In this document: positions 45,153 to 53,242 of the stretch, in pieces | Numbering within the stretch: position 1 is the first letter of the stretch | Layout of the letters: each line of letters begins with the position of its first letter | The notes under the pieces: generated by a model | What the model was told of the DNA's origin: nothing | The model's input: only the letters and a program-made list of their open reading frames with translations | Database searches by the model: none | From: Phycisphaerales bacterium | Lineage (GTDB): Bacteria > Planctomycetota > Phycisphaerae > Phycisphaerales > UBA1924 | Assembly (NCBI GenBank): GCA_030149165.1 | Contig: JASBRY010000008.1 | Location: 1-64,000, forward strand | Direction of reading: 5' to 3' | DNA: 64,000 bases | Translations under genes and position numbers: made by a program

Positions 45153-45520
45153 GACGGGCTCCTCATAGGATCGAGACGCTGCTCAAGTGGGCTGGACGGA
45201 CAGACTATCTATAAGACGAAAAATATCGCCTCAGGGCATCGTATACGCGAGCCCAACTCCGGATGTTGCCCCTCTCACAGAAAGACCCGCTCCGGCGATC
45301 GCAACTGTATCGGACTCGACACGGAAGTTCAATAACCCGCCCCATCATCCAGAATCGCCACCATCCTGCCGACCAAGGGTCCGCAAAGCGTCTGGATAAG
45401 ACGATCTACTCCAAATGACCCATACAAGCGTCAAGCAGCCAGACATTTACGCCGATGCTGCCCAAGAAGCGGCATGAATGGATTGTGCCGCTCCACTTCT
45501 GCGTACCACGAGGTGAGAAG
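45153..45520. other. 368-base divergent intergenic region
   Basis: This gap lies between the start of the HEAT protein gene (minus) and the HTH-receiver gene (plus), so it should hold two divergent promoters. I see no coding frame of quality. A 7-bp stem (45455-45461 with 45469-45475, one G-T pair) lies about 45 bases before the plus-strand start. Confidence 0.5.
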
Positions 45521-46099
45521 ATGCCAATCGAAAAAGATGTCCTCACGACCGGTGAGGTTGCCAAAATCTGTAATGTTGCCCCCCGAACCGTCTCCAAATG
45601 GTTTGATTCGGGACAACTCAAAGGCTACCGAATCCCCGGCTCCAAGGACCGCCGCATCCCAGTCCCAGAGCTCTACCGCTTCATGAAAGCCCACCATATC
45701 CCAATGGATGGGATCTCAACCGGGACCACCCGAGTACTCATCGTCGATACAGACCAAGAAGTCTCCGATGTCCTCAACACCGTCCTTGCTGAGCAAACCA
45801 ACTACGACACACAAGTCGCCAACAGCGCCTTCGCCGCAGGACTCGCATGCGAACGCTTCCGCCCGCATGTCGTCCTCATCGATGTGCATGTCGCCGACGG
45901 CGAACCACGCGAACTCGCGTCCATGATCCGCTCAAGCGAATCCATGCAGATGACCAAACTCATCGCCATGTCAGGAAAGCTCACCGATGGACAAGCACAA
46001 GGACTCCGCGCCGCCGGATTCGACTCCTTCCTCAAGAAGCCGTTCCAAGTCCGCGCGATGATCGAAGCGATCGAGCAAGCGACCAACATCGCCGCGTAA
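45521..46099 (+). CDS. HTH (excisionase/MerR-like) DNA-binding domain fused to a receiver domain
   Basis: The 192-residue protein has an N-terminal helix-turn-helix of the excisionase/BldC type (residues 7-60: VLTTGEVAKICNVAPRTVSK followed by WFDSGQLKGYRIPGSKDRRI). A C-terminal CheY-like receiver (about 70-190) has RVLIVDTDQEV, the phosphoacceptor Asp in HVVLIDVHVADGEPR, and Lys in DSFLKKPFQVRAMIEA. Normal response regulators carry the receiver first, so the order is reversed. The ATG at 45521 follows GAGGTGAGAAG. No kinase is adjacent. Targets could include the divergent secretion cluster; that is inference from position. Confidence 0.88.
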   Translation: MPIEKDVLTTGEVAKICNVAPRTVSKWFDSGQLKGYRIPGSKDRRIPVPELYRFMKAHHIPMDGISTGTTRVLIVDTDQEVSDVLNTVLAEQTNYDTQVANSAFAAGLACERFRPHVVLIDVHVADGEPRELASMIRSSESMQMTKLIAMSGKLTDGQAQGLRAAGFDSFLKKPFQVRAMIEAIEQATNIAA

Positions 46100-46181
46100 T
46101 CAATCGAACAACACACACCACCACCAACGCCGAGAACCGCAAGGACGCAGTTCACGGCGTTGTTTGTATACCAACTTCTTT

Positions 46182-46196
46182 TTAGAATCATTCTTA
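46182..46196 (+). promoter_or_regulatory. PerR/Fur-like 7-1-7 box upstream of dps
   Basis: TTAGAATCATTCTTA is a near-perfect 7-1-7 inverted repeat. It resembles the PerR consensus TTATAATNATTATAA, differing at a few positions in the arms. It sits 57 bases upstream of the dps start, where a peroxide- or iron-responsive repressor would act. Which regulator binds is not shown by the sequence. Confidence 0.5.
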
Positions 46197-46253
46197 TCTT
46201 CTGCCTAGAATACCCTGTCCAATCTCAACACTTTCAGCAGAAAGGATGACCAC

Positions 46254-46709
46254 ATGACCTTCCCAACTTCATACAACCCCGCCAAGCAAGCCGAGATCCT
46301 CCAGCCTTGCGTCCAAGCCTGCATCGACCTCGCGCTCAACCTCAAACAACTCCACTGGAATGTCCAAGGCCCAAACTTCAAACCCGTCCATGAGTTCCTC
46401 GATGAGATCATCGACCACGCGCGTGCCGCTTCTGACGAGATCGCCGAACGCATCGTCACGCTCGGCAAACCAGCAATCGGTCAGCGTTCCTCACTCGACG
46501 ATCCATCCATACCTACGGCTCAAGACCAACTCGTCAGTGACCACAGCACCCTCAAGCAGACCGAGGACATGCTCGAAACCACCATCGCGCACCTCCGCAG
46601 CGCCCAAGAAACCCTCGCCGACATCGACGCCGTCAGTGAAGACATGATCATCGGCATCCTCGCTGATCTCGAAAAAGACCACTGGATGGTCCGCTCACAT
46701 CTCGTCTAA
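46254..46709 (+). CDS. dps: Dps-family ferritin-like DNA-protection protein
   Basis: Dps proteins form 12-mers that oxidise and store iron and shield DNA. The 151-residue protein has the family ferroxidase motif: LNLKQLHWNVQGPNFKPVHEFLDEIIDHARAASDEIAERI, in which His, Asp and Glu at the dimer interface bind iron. The C-terminal helix ends DLEKDHWMVRSHL. It has no long lysine-rich tail. AAAGG precedes the ATG. A PerR/Fur-like box lies upstream at 46182-46196 and an intrinsic terminator follows, so the gene is probably a single transcription unit induced by oxidative or iron stress. Confidence 0.93.
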   Translation: MTFPTSYNPAKQAEILQPCVQACIDLALNLKQLHWNVQGPNFKPVHEFLDEIIDHARAASDEIAERIVTLGKPAIGQRSSLDDPSIPTAQDQLVSDHSTLKQTEDMLETTIAHLRSAQETLADIDAVSEDMIIGILADLEKDHWMVRSHLV

Positions 46710-46728
46710 CCAAGAGTCATGTAAAACA

Positions 46729-46765
46729 AAGGGCGACCCAAAGCGGGCCGCCCTTCTTCGTTTTT
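46729..46765 (+). terminator. Intrinsic terminator of dps
   Basis: AAGGGCG (46729-46735) pairs with CGCCCTT (46749-46755), with an inner 3-bp stem, followed by TTCTTCGTTTTT. It lies 20 bases past the dps stop. Confidence 0.85.
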
Positions 46766-46779
46766 ATACAGTTGAGCCC

Positions 46780-47853
46780 TTACTTAAGCTCCCCCATCGC
46801 CGCTGCGAGCACATCGCACGCCGCCTGGAGGTCCTTCTTGTCAATCATCTCAGTCACCGTGTGGATGTACCGCGTGCCGACCGTCACGCCGACCGCCTTC
46901 GCGCCCGCCGCCGCTTGCTGCGCCGCCGCGCCGTCCTGACCACCGGCGCCCAAGATCGAGCGCTGGTAGCTGATCCGCTTCTTCTTCGCGATCGATTCGA
47001 TCTTCGAAGTCAGCTCATAATCCGAGATGAAGCTGCTGTCCTTGACATGCAGCGCGAACCCCTTGCCCTGCGTCGTCACCGACTCCGCCGCCGGCACACC
47101 AGGCGTATCACACGACAGCGTCACATCAATCCCGATCCCGATGTCAGGACGCACCGCGAACGAAGCCGTCTTCGCACCGCGAAGCCCGACCTCTTCCTGT
47201 GTGGTAAACGCAACGACGATCTCGCAGTTGTTGCCCGACTTGGACTTCACGAGCTGCTTCACCGACTCGATCCCGAGCCAGCACGCAACGCGATTATCCA
47301 GCGCCTTAGAAACGCACTTGCCGCCGATTTCGATGAACGGCTCATCCATCACCACATAATCACCAATCTTGAAAGTCTTCTTCACCTGAGCCGCCGTCAT
47401 CCCCGTATCAACAAAGAACTCCTTGACCTCAGGAACCTTCTTGCGATCCTCAGCACTCGCGATATGTACCGGACGACCACCCGGATTCATCACCGCTTTG
47501 AAATCCCCAGAATCCGCGCATACCAGCACGCGGCGTGAGAACAGGTTGCGTGTATCAAACCCACCCGCCGGAGACAGCCACAAGAACCCATCGTCATCGA
47601 TGCTCGAGATGTAAAACCCGATCTCGTCCATGTGACACAGCAGCATGAGCACCTTTGGATCTTTCGATTTCTTGAGCGATCCCGAAGCCGTGCGAGGAGA
47701 GCGACGGCAGATCAACGACCCCATCGCATCCGTCTCGACCGAATCAAACAGACCCTTGATCTCCTTCTCGATCAACGCGCGAACGCGTTCCTCACGCCCA
47801 GGCACGCCGGGAGTCTCACACAAGTTCGCAAGCAGTTTCGTATTCAAAGCCAC
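46780..47853 (-). CDS. M42-family aminopeptidase
   Basis: The 357-residue protein is a dinuclear-zinc aminopeptidase of the M42 family (FrvX/YsdC/TET-like). Key segments are LCETPGVPGREERV, VLMLLCHMDEIGFYISSIDDDGF (His and Asp ligands), KALDNRVACWLGIES (Asp), VAFTTQEEVGLRGAKTAS (catalytic Glu pair), and TRYIHTVTEMIDKKDL near the end. These enzymes form large tetrahedral assemblies that trim peptides in the cytoplasm. The start is GTG at 47853 because AAGGAG lies at the right distance upstream; the ATG at 47889 has no site. A 12-bp inverted repeat lies just upstream (47874-47922). Confidence 0.93.
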   Translation of the reverse strand: MALNTKLLANLCETPGVPGREERVRALIEKEIKGLFDSVETDAMGSLICRRSPRTASGSLKKSKDPKVLMLLCHMDEIGFYISSIDDDGFLWLSPAGGFDTRNLFSRRVLVCADSGDFKAVMNPGGRPVHIASAEDRKKVPEVKEFFVDTGMTAAQVKKTFKIGDYVVMDEPFIEIGGKCVSKALDNRVACWLGIESVKQLVKSKSGNNCEIVVAFTTQEEVGLRGAKTASFAVRPDIGIGIDVTLSCDTPGVPAAESVTTQGKGFALHVKDSSFISDYELTSKIESIAKKKRISYQRSILGAGGQDGAAAQQAAAGAKAVGVTVGTRYIHTVTEMIDKKDLQAACDVLAAAMGELK

Positions 47854-47873
47854 AGGACGCTCCTTCGAGTTCC

Positions 47874-47922
47874 ATTGAACACAATGCACTCAGCAACATT
47901 CCCAGTAACTATTGTGTTCAAT
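47874..47922. repeat. Perfect 12-bp inverted repeat between the M42 and ygfZ-like genes
   Basis: ATTGAACACAAT (47874-47885) and ATTGTGTTCAAT (47911-47922) are exact reverse complements separated by 25 bases. The repeat lies 20 bases upstream of the M42 start and about 70 bases upstream of the ygfZ-like start, inside the shared divergent control region. It could be two operator half-sites or an RNA hairpin in the M42 leader. Confidence 0.6.
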
Positions 47923-47994
47923 ATTTGATTTATTTCAGAACAGTTGTACTCTAGCACAAAGTCCACCTTCGCACAACCGCTACGATCATATCGT

Positions 47995-49137
47995 ATGACC
48001 ACCACCAACCCACTCCATGCTGTTCACGAGTCCCTAGAAGCCTTCTTCATCCCCTACGGCCCTCAAAACGCCCAAACCCAAGTCGTCGAAACATTTGGAC
48101 AACTTGACATGGAATACGCCGCACTCCGCAAAGCCGCTGTCGTATTCGACGAACCACACATGGCGACGCTCAAAATCACAGGATCAGAACGCCACGAGTT
48201 CCTCAACAACATGCTCACCGCAAAGGTGGACGAACTCAAACCAGGACAATCCAAATTCAGCTTCTGGCTCAACCGTCAAGGACGCATCGATGCCGACCTC
48301 CGACTCATCGAACGCGAAGACCACACCCTCATCAAACTCGACCGACACCTCGCGCAGCAAACCGCCGAATCCCTCAGCACCTTCATCTTCGCCGAGGACA
48401 TCGAGATTAGCGTCGACGACTCCCTCCACTGGATCTCTATCCACGGCCCAACCTCCTTCACACACCTCCAAACAGAACCAGTCGAAGAACACTACAACAC
48501 CACCGTCACACTCAACAACACCCAAGTCGTCGCCGACCGCTTCGACCTCACCGGAGAGATCGGCCTCTCCCTCGCGATCCCAACCGATCAACTCGACACC
48601 ATCTACAAGTCACTCACCCCCAAAGACGAAACCGAAGAAGAAAACAAATCCAACCCCAAACCCACCGGTTGGCTCGCGATCAACACCGCACGCATCGAAG
48701 CCGGACACCCCCTCTACAACATCGATTTCGGACCCGACACCCTTCCCGCCGAGTCCGGGATCATGGACTCCCGCGTCCACCTCGCCAAAGGCTGCTACCT
48801 CGGACAAGAAGTCGTCGCGCGCATGCACGCCCGCAACATCCGCAAACAAGCCATCGTCCCGATCCGAGTCAACGACCAACGCATCACCGTCGAGCATCAA
48901 GAGATTCTGCAGCCGATGACCGGCGCCTACATCTACGCCAAAGACCAAGCTGGACAAACCCCCATCGGCGCCGTGACCAGCTCAACCATCTCCCCCATGC
49001 TCGGCGCGATTCCCATCGCCTTCGCGATGATCAAAGACTCGCACACCGCGCCAGGAACCGAACTCGCCGTCACCGCCGAAGGCACCTACGCAAGCTGCAC
49101 CGTCAACGATACCTACGCGTTCTGGACCAAACCTTAA
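47995..49137 (+). CDS. ygfZ: YgfZ/GcvT-like folate-binding protein
   Basis: The 380-residue protein has the GcvT-type tetrahydrofolate-binding fold and the YgfZ signature KGCYLGQEVVARMHARN near residue 270. Other matches are AALRKAAVVFDEPHMATLKITG at the N-terminus and PLYNIDFGPDTLPAESGIMDSRVHL. YgfZ supports repair or assembly of certain iron-sulfur proteins such as MiaB. The start at ATG 47995 lacks a clear Shine-Dalgarno but fits family length; an earlier frame begins at 47944. It is divergent from the M42 gene and shares the inverted repeat region. Confidence 0.85.
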   Translation: MTTTNPLHAVHESLEAFFIPYGPQNAQTQVVETFGQLDMEYAALRKAAVVFDEPHMATLKITGSERHEFLNNMLTAKVDELKPGQSKFSFWLNRQGRIDADLRLIEREDHTLIKLDRHLAQQTAESLSTFIFAEDIEISVDDSLHWISIHGPTSFTHLQTEPVEEHYNTTVTLNNTQVVADRFDLTGEIGLSLAIPTDQLDTIYKSLTPKDETEEENKSNPKPTGWLAINTARIEAGHPLYNIDFGPDTLPAESGIMDSRVHLAKGCYLGQEVVARMHARNIRKQAIVPIRVNDQRITVEHQEILQPMTGAYIYAKDQAGQTPIGAVTSSTISPMLGAIPIAFAMIKDSHTAPGTELAVTAEGTYASCTVNDTYAFWTKP

Positions 49138-49168
49138 AATTCATCAACACTAAGACAGCATGAAGATG

Positions 49169-49375
49169 TCAAGGCACAAAGCCATCATCTTCAGAACTTT
49201 CGTATGGCACACCCTTGTACGCTTTCCAGCAATCGATCAAGCCAGCAACTACAAACCAAACTCCAACACAGCCAGTGACCACCATCCCAAGGGTATTTTC
49301 AATTCCATCTGCACAGATGTAGATGAATACGAACCCAATGCTGAACTTCGCGATGATCCGTGGAATGTACTGCAT
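49169..49375 (-). CDS. Small two-helix membrane protein
   Basis: The 68-residue product has two hydrophobic segments (IIAKFSIGFVFIYICADGI and TLGMVVTGCVGVWFVVAGLI) and a polar C-terminus. The ATG at 49375 has AAGGA just upstream. The base composition is visibly more A+T-rich than the neighbours. It follows the ribD gene on the same strand, so it may be co-transcribed. No family is recognised. Confidence 0.55.
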   Translation of the reverse strand: MQYIPRIIAKFSIGFVFIYICADGIENTLGMVVTGCVGVWFVVAGLIDCWKAYKGVPYESSEDDGFVP

Positions 49376-49393
49376 ATCAGTTCCTTGTAACAC

Positions 49394-50494
49394 CTACTCG
49401 CCGCGTCTGTAAAACAGATGCACATCCCCATCCACCACCCGCGTTCGCTTCAATGCAAACCGCTTCATCTGCGACAACTGCTCACACACACGCCCGCTCG
49501 CGCATGACCTGCCTGAGTCATCCCCCATCACCGCCGGCGCGACATGCACCACCGCCTCATCAATCAGATCCGCGTCAAGCAACCCACCCAACAGCGTCGG
49601 ACCCGCTTCAATCAGGATCGAACTCACCCCAAGCTCCGAGGACAACCCCCGCAGCGCCGACTCCAGATCCAGCCGCCCATCTTTCATCTTGCAATGCAGC
49701 GTCTTCACGCCGGGCACACCGATCGTCCCAGCCCCCGCAGTGCACACAACCGTCGTGTACTCCCCCGCACTCCGCGCGAGCTTGCAATCCTCAGGAAACC
49801 GTCCATGCGTATCAAACACCACCCGCACCGCTGATCTCCGCACCTTCCGCACGCCGCGAGCTGTGAGCATCGGATCATCCGCAAGCACCGTCCCTATCCC
49901 GACCCCGATCGCATCGATCTTCGCGCGCAGCCAATGCACCCATCTTCTCGACCGCTCATTGGAGATCCATTGACTCTCCCCGCTCCCCGTCGCGATCTTC
50001 CCATCGAGCGTCTGCGCCCACTTCACCACCACCCAAGGCAGCCCCGTCTCCGCCCGCTTCACAAACGGCTCCCCCACCGCCACCGCATTGCTCGAACTCC
50101 CATCACACGAACACCGAATCCCCGCCGCCTCCAGAATCGCGTGCCCACCGCCGCTGACCTCCGCCGGATCAGGACGCGCGTACACCACTTCCGCCACCCC
50201 CGCCTCAATCAGCGCCTCACAACAAGGCGGCTGCTTCCCATGATGACAACAAGGCTCCAGCGTGCAATACACCGTCGAACCCGAAACATCATGCCCGTTC
50301 TCCCGCGCGTTCTTGATCGCCTCCCGCTCCGCATGCAACCCACCGAATCGACAATGATGCCCAATCCCAATCACCCGATCATATTTGACAATCACCGCAC
50401 CCACCAACGGATTCGGCGCCACATCCCCAAACGCCCGCATCGCCGCCCGCGCCGCCATGTCGAGATAGAACTTGGATGATCGCTGATCCGTCAT
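49394..50494 (-). CDS. ribD: Bifunctional riboflavin biosynthesis protein RibD
   Basis: RibD deaminates and then reduces the riboflavin pyrimidine intermediates. The 366-residue protein has the N-terminal deaminase zinc site in HAEREAIKNARENG and CTLEPCCHHGKQPPCCEALIEA, with RAAMRAFGDVAPNPLVGAVIV before it. The C-terminal reductase domain has VKWAQTLDGKIATGSGESQWI, GVGTVLADDPMLTAR and the ending SSILIEAGPTLLGGLLDADLIDE. The start at ATG 50494 fits the family. Other rib genes are not in the window. Confidence 0.93.
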   Translation of the reverse strand: MTDQRSSKFYLDMAARAAMRAFGDVAPNPLVGAVIVKYDRVIGIGHHCRFGGLHAEREAIKNARENGHDVSGSTVYCTLEPCCHHGKQPPCCEALIEAGVAEVVYARPDPAEVSGGGHAILEAAGIRCSCDGSSSNAVAVGEPFVKRAETGLPWVVVKWAQTLDGKIATGSGESQWISNERSRRWVHWLRAKIDAIGVGIGTVLADDPMLTARGVRKVRRSAVRVVFDTHGRFPEDCKLARSAGEYTTVVCTAGAGTIGVPGVKTLHCKMKDGRLDLESALRGLSSELGVSSILIEAGPTLLGGLLDADLIDEAVVHVAPAVMGDDSGRSCASGRVCEQLSQMKRFALKRTRVVDGDVHLFYRRGE

Positions 50495-50628
50495 ACTTTG
50501 ATCATATGGCTCAAGAGGAGCACATACAGATTTGCGTCTATTTGGGGTGATAACATCTTGCAATCAATCCGCAAACTTGTAGACTAGAGTTATCTTGTAC
50601 GAAAAGAAATACATAGATTGGATCAATT

Positions 50629-52050
50629 ATGATTTCATCGTTCAGAACTTCCACTTTGACTGCGTATGGGATACTTTCTCTGTTTTTCTTGGCAAGCCTT
50701 CACGCACAAGTGGTCTACGAGGACATGATCATTGAGTACGAAGGAGTTGACTTCACTGGTGCGGAAATTCTACGCAACTCGAACTACATCGTCATCTCCG
50801 ATAGCGACATCTCTGACAATGAAAAAATCCATATCTTTGACCACTCAACATACGAGTTGTTGTACTCGATCTCTGTCGACACCGAAGGGTCACCAGCACC
50901 CGGGAATGAACCACGCTGGCCATTCAATCCTTACTCTACTTACATTGCTCTCAGCGACCACACTCTGGTTATCGGCTTACCAAAGTTTAACAACAATCAA
51001 GGGAGAGTCGAAGTCTATGAGCTCACCACCGGAGAACGAATCCACCAGTTCGAATCCCCGGCAATCAACTCAACAGAATCATTCGGCAAGTCAGTTGCAA
51101 TCGGCAACAACTTAATCGCCGTTGGTGCCCCAGGCCACACAGGAGATGTCTTTGGGTCGGGAATCGTTTACATTTATGATGCAATCACAGGTGATCTCAT
51201 AAAAGAAATCATTTCAGCAGACGCAGGTCCAAACGACTCATTCGGCAGCACAATAGCAATCGACAACAATACCCTCGCCGTCGGTTGCTTGTATGACAAC
51301 TTTGAAATATTACCGAATACCGGATCGGTTTACACTTTCAATCCGATGACAGGCGAACAGACTGGTTATTACATATCAAACACCCCTGCTGCACAGAGTA
51401 GGTTTGGATCCCTCTTTACACTGAAAGATGGTTACTTGGCCGTCGTTTCGTTTCGTGGCTCTCCGCTTGACGGAGTAGTTGAAATCTTCGATACAAAGAC
51501 CGGCGACACTATCTCTATAATCGAGTCCATCGCCGGCCGAGATCGATCCCCTCATTTTGGATATGGCATGTCAATTTTTAACGACATGATCGCGATCGGT
51601 GATGCCAAAGAATTTAGAAGCCTCAGCCACCCACCTGACTTTGGAGTGCTGTATATACACGATATACACACTGGAACTCTCCGATCGACACTCTATCCAA
51701 GTGTTGAGATCACAAGAACGGAACTAGGCAACACCCTGAACTACTATGACGACACTGTCATCACTACCGCGGACGGGAAACTTTTTGTCTATACCAACCC
51801 ACCAATAACATACGAATGCAGTGTCGACTACAACTACAACTACAGCCTTGAACTTGATGATGTGTTGATATTCGCAAACGAACTCGAACAACGATCTTCA
51901 GCAGCAGACTACAACAAAGATGGCCGTATCAATTACTACGACATCGCCGACTATTTAGCCCGTTTCGGACTTGGCTGTGATCATCCATATCCACCGACAC
52001 CGTACGATGTCACGCAATACGCACCAACCCCACCCGATCCCCATCCATAA
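50629..52050 (+). CDS. Secreted beta-propeller-like protein with diverged C-terminal module
   Basis: The 473-residue product has a signal peptide (YGILSLFFLASLHAQ). Repeated blade-like units follow (about residues 40-390), such as VAIGNNLIAVGAPGHTGDVF, IAIDNNTLAVGCLYDNFEI and SIFNDMIAIGDAKEF. These recall FG-GAP/integrin-type propellers. The end (about 393-450) is a diverged form of the paired dockerin-like module: CSVDYNYNYSLELDDVLIFA and AADYNKDGRINYYDIADYLA, followed by a final Cys and a Pro-rich tail. Codon use and A+T content differ from neighbours, which suggests transfer. The 3' end overlaps the convergent RNase HII-like gene by 41 bases. Confidence 0.78.
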   Translation: MISSFRTSTLTAYGILSLFFLASLHAQVVYEDMIIEYEGVDFTGAEILRNSNYIVISDSDISDNEKIHIFDHSTYELLYSISVDTEGSPAPGNEPRWPFNPYSTYIALSDHTLVIGLPKFNNNQGRVEVYELTTGERIHQFESPAINSTESFGKSVAIGNNLIAVGAPGHTGDVFGSGIVYIYDAITGDLIKEIISADAGPNDSFGSTIAIDNNTLAVGCLYDNFEILPNTGSVYTFNPMTGEQTGYYISNTPAAQSRFGSLFTLKDGYLAVVSFRGSPLDGVVEIFDTKTGDTISIIESIAGRDRSPHFGYGMSIFNDMIAIGDAKEFRSLSHPPDFGVLYIHDIHTGTLRSTLYPSVEITRTELGNTLNYYDDTVITTADGKLFVYTNPPITYECSVDYNYNYSLELDDVLIFANELEQRSSAADYNKDGRINYYDIADYLARFGLGCDHPYPPTPYDVTQYAPTPPDPHP

Positions 52051-52981
52051 GCACCCCCTCCGCGTCCACCAACCACCTCCGCGCATCCTGCACATACCCC
52101 GCCGTCGGCTTCAGTTCAGGAACCTTCGCGCACCAGTACCGATTGAACCGCGCCATCATCAACTCCCGCACATACTTCGCCGCCATCGACGCCAACGACA
52201 CCGGGAAGTACCCATCGTCCGCCTTGGATACCAAGAGCACGCCCAGCTCATCACCGCATGAATAACGCGATGCCCGCGCCGACTCCTCGAGCGTTTCGAT
52301 CCCATCCCACACCCTCGACAACAGCTTGTGATAATGCGTCCGCCCGCTCTGCCGATCGATCACGATGCGTATGTGTTCCGCATCAACCTTCGACACCGAT
52401 CGCAGATGCTCCAGCAGCAGCTGCGCCGTCGTCGCCGCCTTCGTGCCATGCGCCCGCACGACCTCGTTGAAGTCTCCCACCCCCATCGCGTGGACCTTGA
52501 TCTCATCGAGTTCCACCCCCGCTTTGTGCATCTCCGTGCGCAGCTGATTCGCATCGATCTTCAGCAGATCCATCTCATTGCTAATCGGAAGTTCGATCGG
52601 ATCTCCTGCGAACCATCGCTGATCCTCGATCTGCACCCCCAACATCTCGAACAACTCAAGATCCGTCCTCGGCACATCACCAATCGTCCCCAGCATCGCG
52701 AGCACCCCACGCTCCAGATGCACGAGCGGATGATTCCGGACCGACGAACTCGCGAGCTTCAGTTTCTTGGAGTCCGCGATCGTGATACGCCCCTTCGCCT
52801 CCTTGCGAGTCCGCGCGACCACCGACGACAGCACCTCCCAAAGATCAGGAACGCGAGCCGTGTTGCCGTATTCATCGATCGCGTTCCAGTCATACACACG
52901 CAGCGAGGCGCGCCCCACACACAACGGCCCAAGCATCGGACCGTACCCCGCCTCATCCATCCCGCTGTACACCAAACTCAT
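52010..52981 (-). CDS. Divergent ribonuclease HII-like protein
   Basis: The 323-residue protein resembles type 2 RNase H. The first motif reads GMDEAGYGPMLGPLCVG where RNase HII has DEAGRGPLAGPV. ITIADSKKLK matches the DSKKL motif, VIDRQSGRTHY replaces the usual DGN segment, and KADDGYFPVSLASMAAKYVRELMM matches the final SIxAKxxRD region. The extra 100 or so residues and the Arg-to-Tyr change in the GRG motif are unusual, so activity on ribonucleotides in DNA is plausible but not certain. The ATG at 52981 is chosen because the longer frame runs into the tRNA-Leu gene. Confidence 0.72.
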   Translation of the reverse strand: MSLVYSGMDEAGYGPMLGPLCVGRASLRVYDWNAIDEYGNTARVPDLWEVLSSVVARTRKEAKGRITIADSKKLKLASSSVRNHPLVHLERGVLAMLGTIGDVPRTDLELFEMLGVQIEDQRWFAGDPIELPISNEMDLLKIDANQLRTEMHKAGVELDEIKVHAMGVGDFNEVVRAHGTKAATTAQLLLEHLRSVSKVDAEHIRIVIDRQSGRTHYHKLLSRVWDGIETLEESARASRYSCGDELGVLLVSKADDGYFPVSLASMAAKYVRELMMARFNRYWCAKVPELKPTAGYVQDARRWLVDAEGVLMDGDRVGLVRIA

Positions 52982-53004
52982 GACTGCAGTGTATACGCAA
53001 AAAG

Positions 53005-53038
53005 AAAAAACCGACCCATCAAACTCTTGATGGGTCGG
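53005..53038 (-). terminator. Intrinsic terminator after tRNA-Leu
   Basis: On the minus strand CCGACCCATCAA (53038-53027) pairs perfectly with TTGATGGGTCGG (53022-53011) around a 4-base loop, then TTTTTT (53010-53005). It lies 16 bases after the tRNA 3' end. Confidence 0.93.
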
Positions 53039-53054
53039 ATACAAATGAGGAGAA

Positions 53055-53140
53055 TGCGGATGAGAGGACTCGAACCTCCACGGGATTTTACTCCCACTTG
53101 GACCTGAACCAAGCGCGTCTACCAATTCCGCCACATCCGC
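53055..53140 (-). tRNA. tRNA-Leu (anticodon CAG)
   Basis: Read on the minus strand the 86-base gene folds as a class II tRNA. The 7-bp acceptor stem is GCGGATG/CATCCGC with discriminator A. The D arm contains GGTAGAC. The anticodon loop is TTCAGGT on a CTTGG/CCAAG stem (anticodon CAG, reading CUG). A long variable arm is present, and the T arm contains GGTTCGAGTCC. The CCA end is not encoded. A strong terminator follows. Confidence 0.96.
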
Positions 53141-53242
53141 ATGCAATGCGTTGGTCGCAGATCATTGGCTCCCAACCCCGATTTGGCAATCACTCAGCAG
53201 GGAACAAACGCCGATTCAGTCGCAAACCTGAACATGCAGCCG

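Noticed and set aside
52982-53146. N-terminal extension of the RNase HII-like frame
   Set aside because: It translates through the tRNA-Leu gene and its terminator; the ATG at 52981 is the sensible start.
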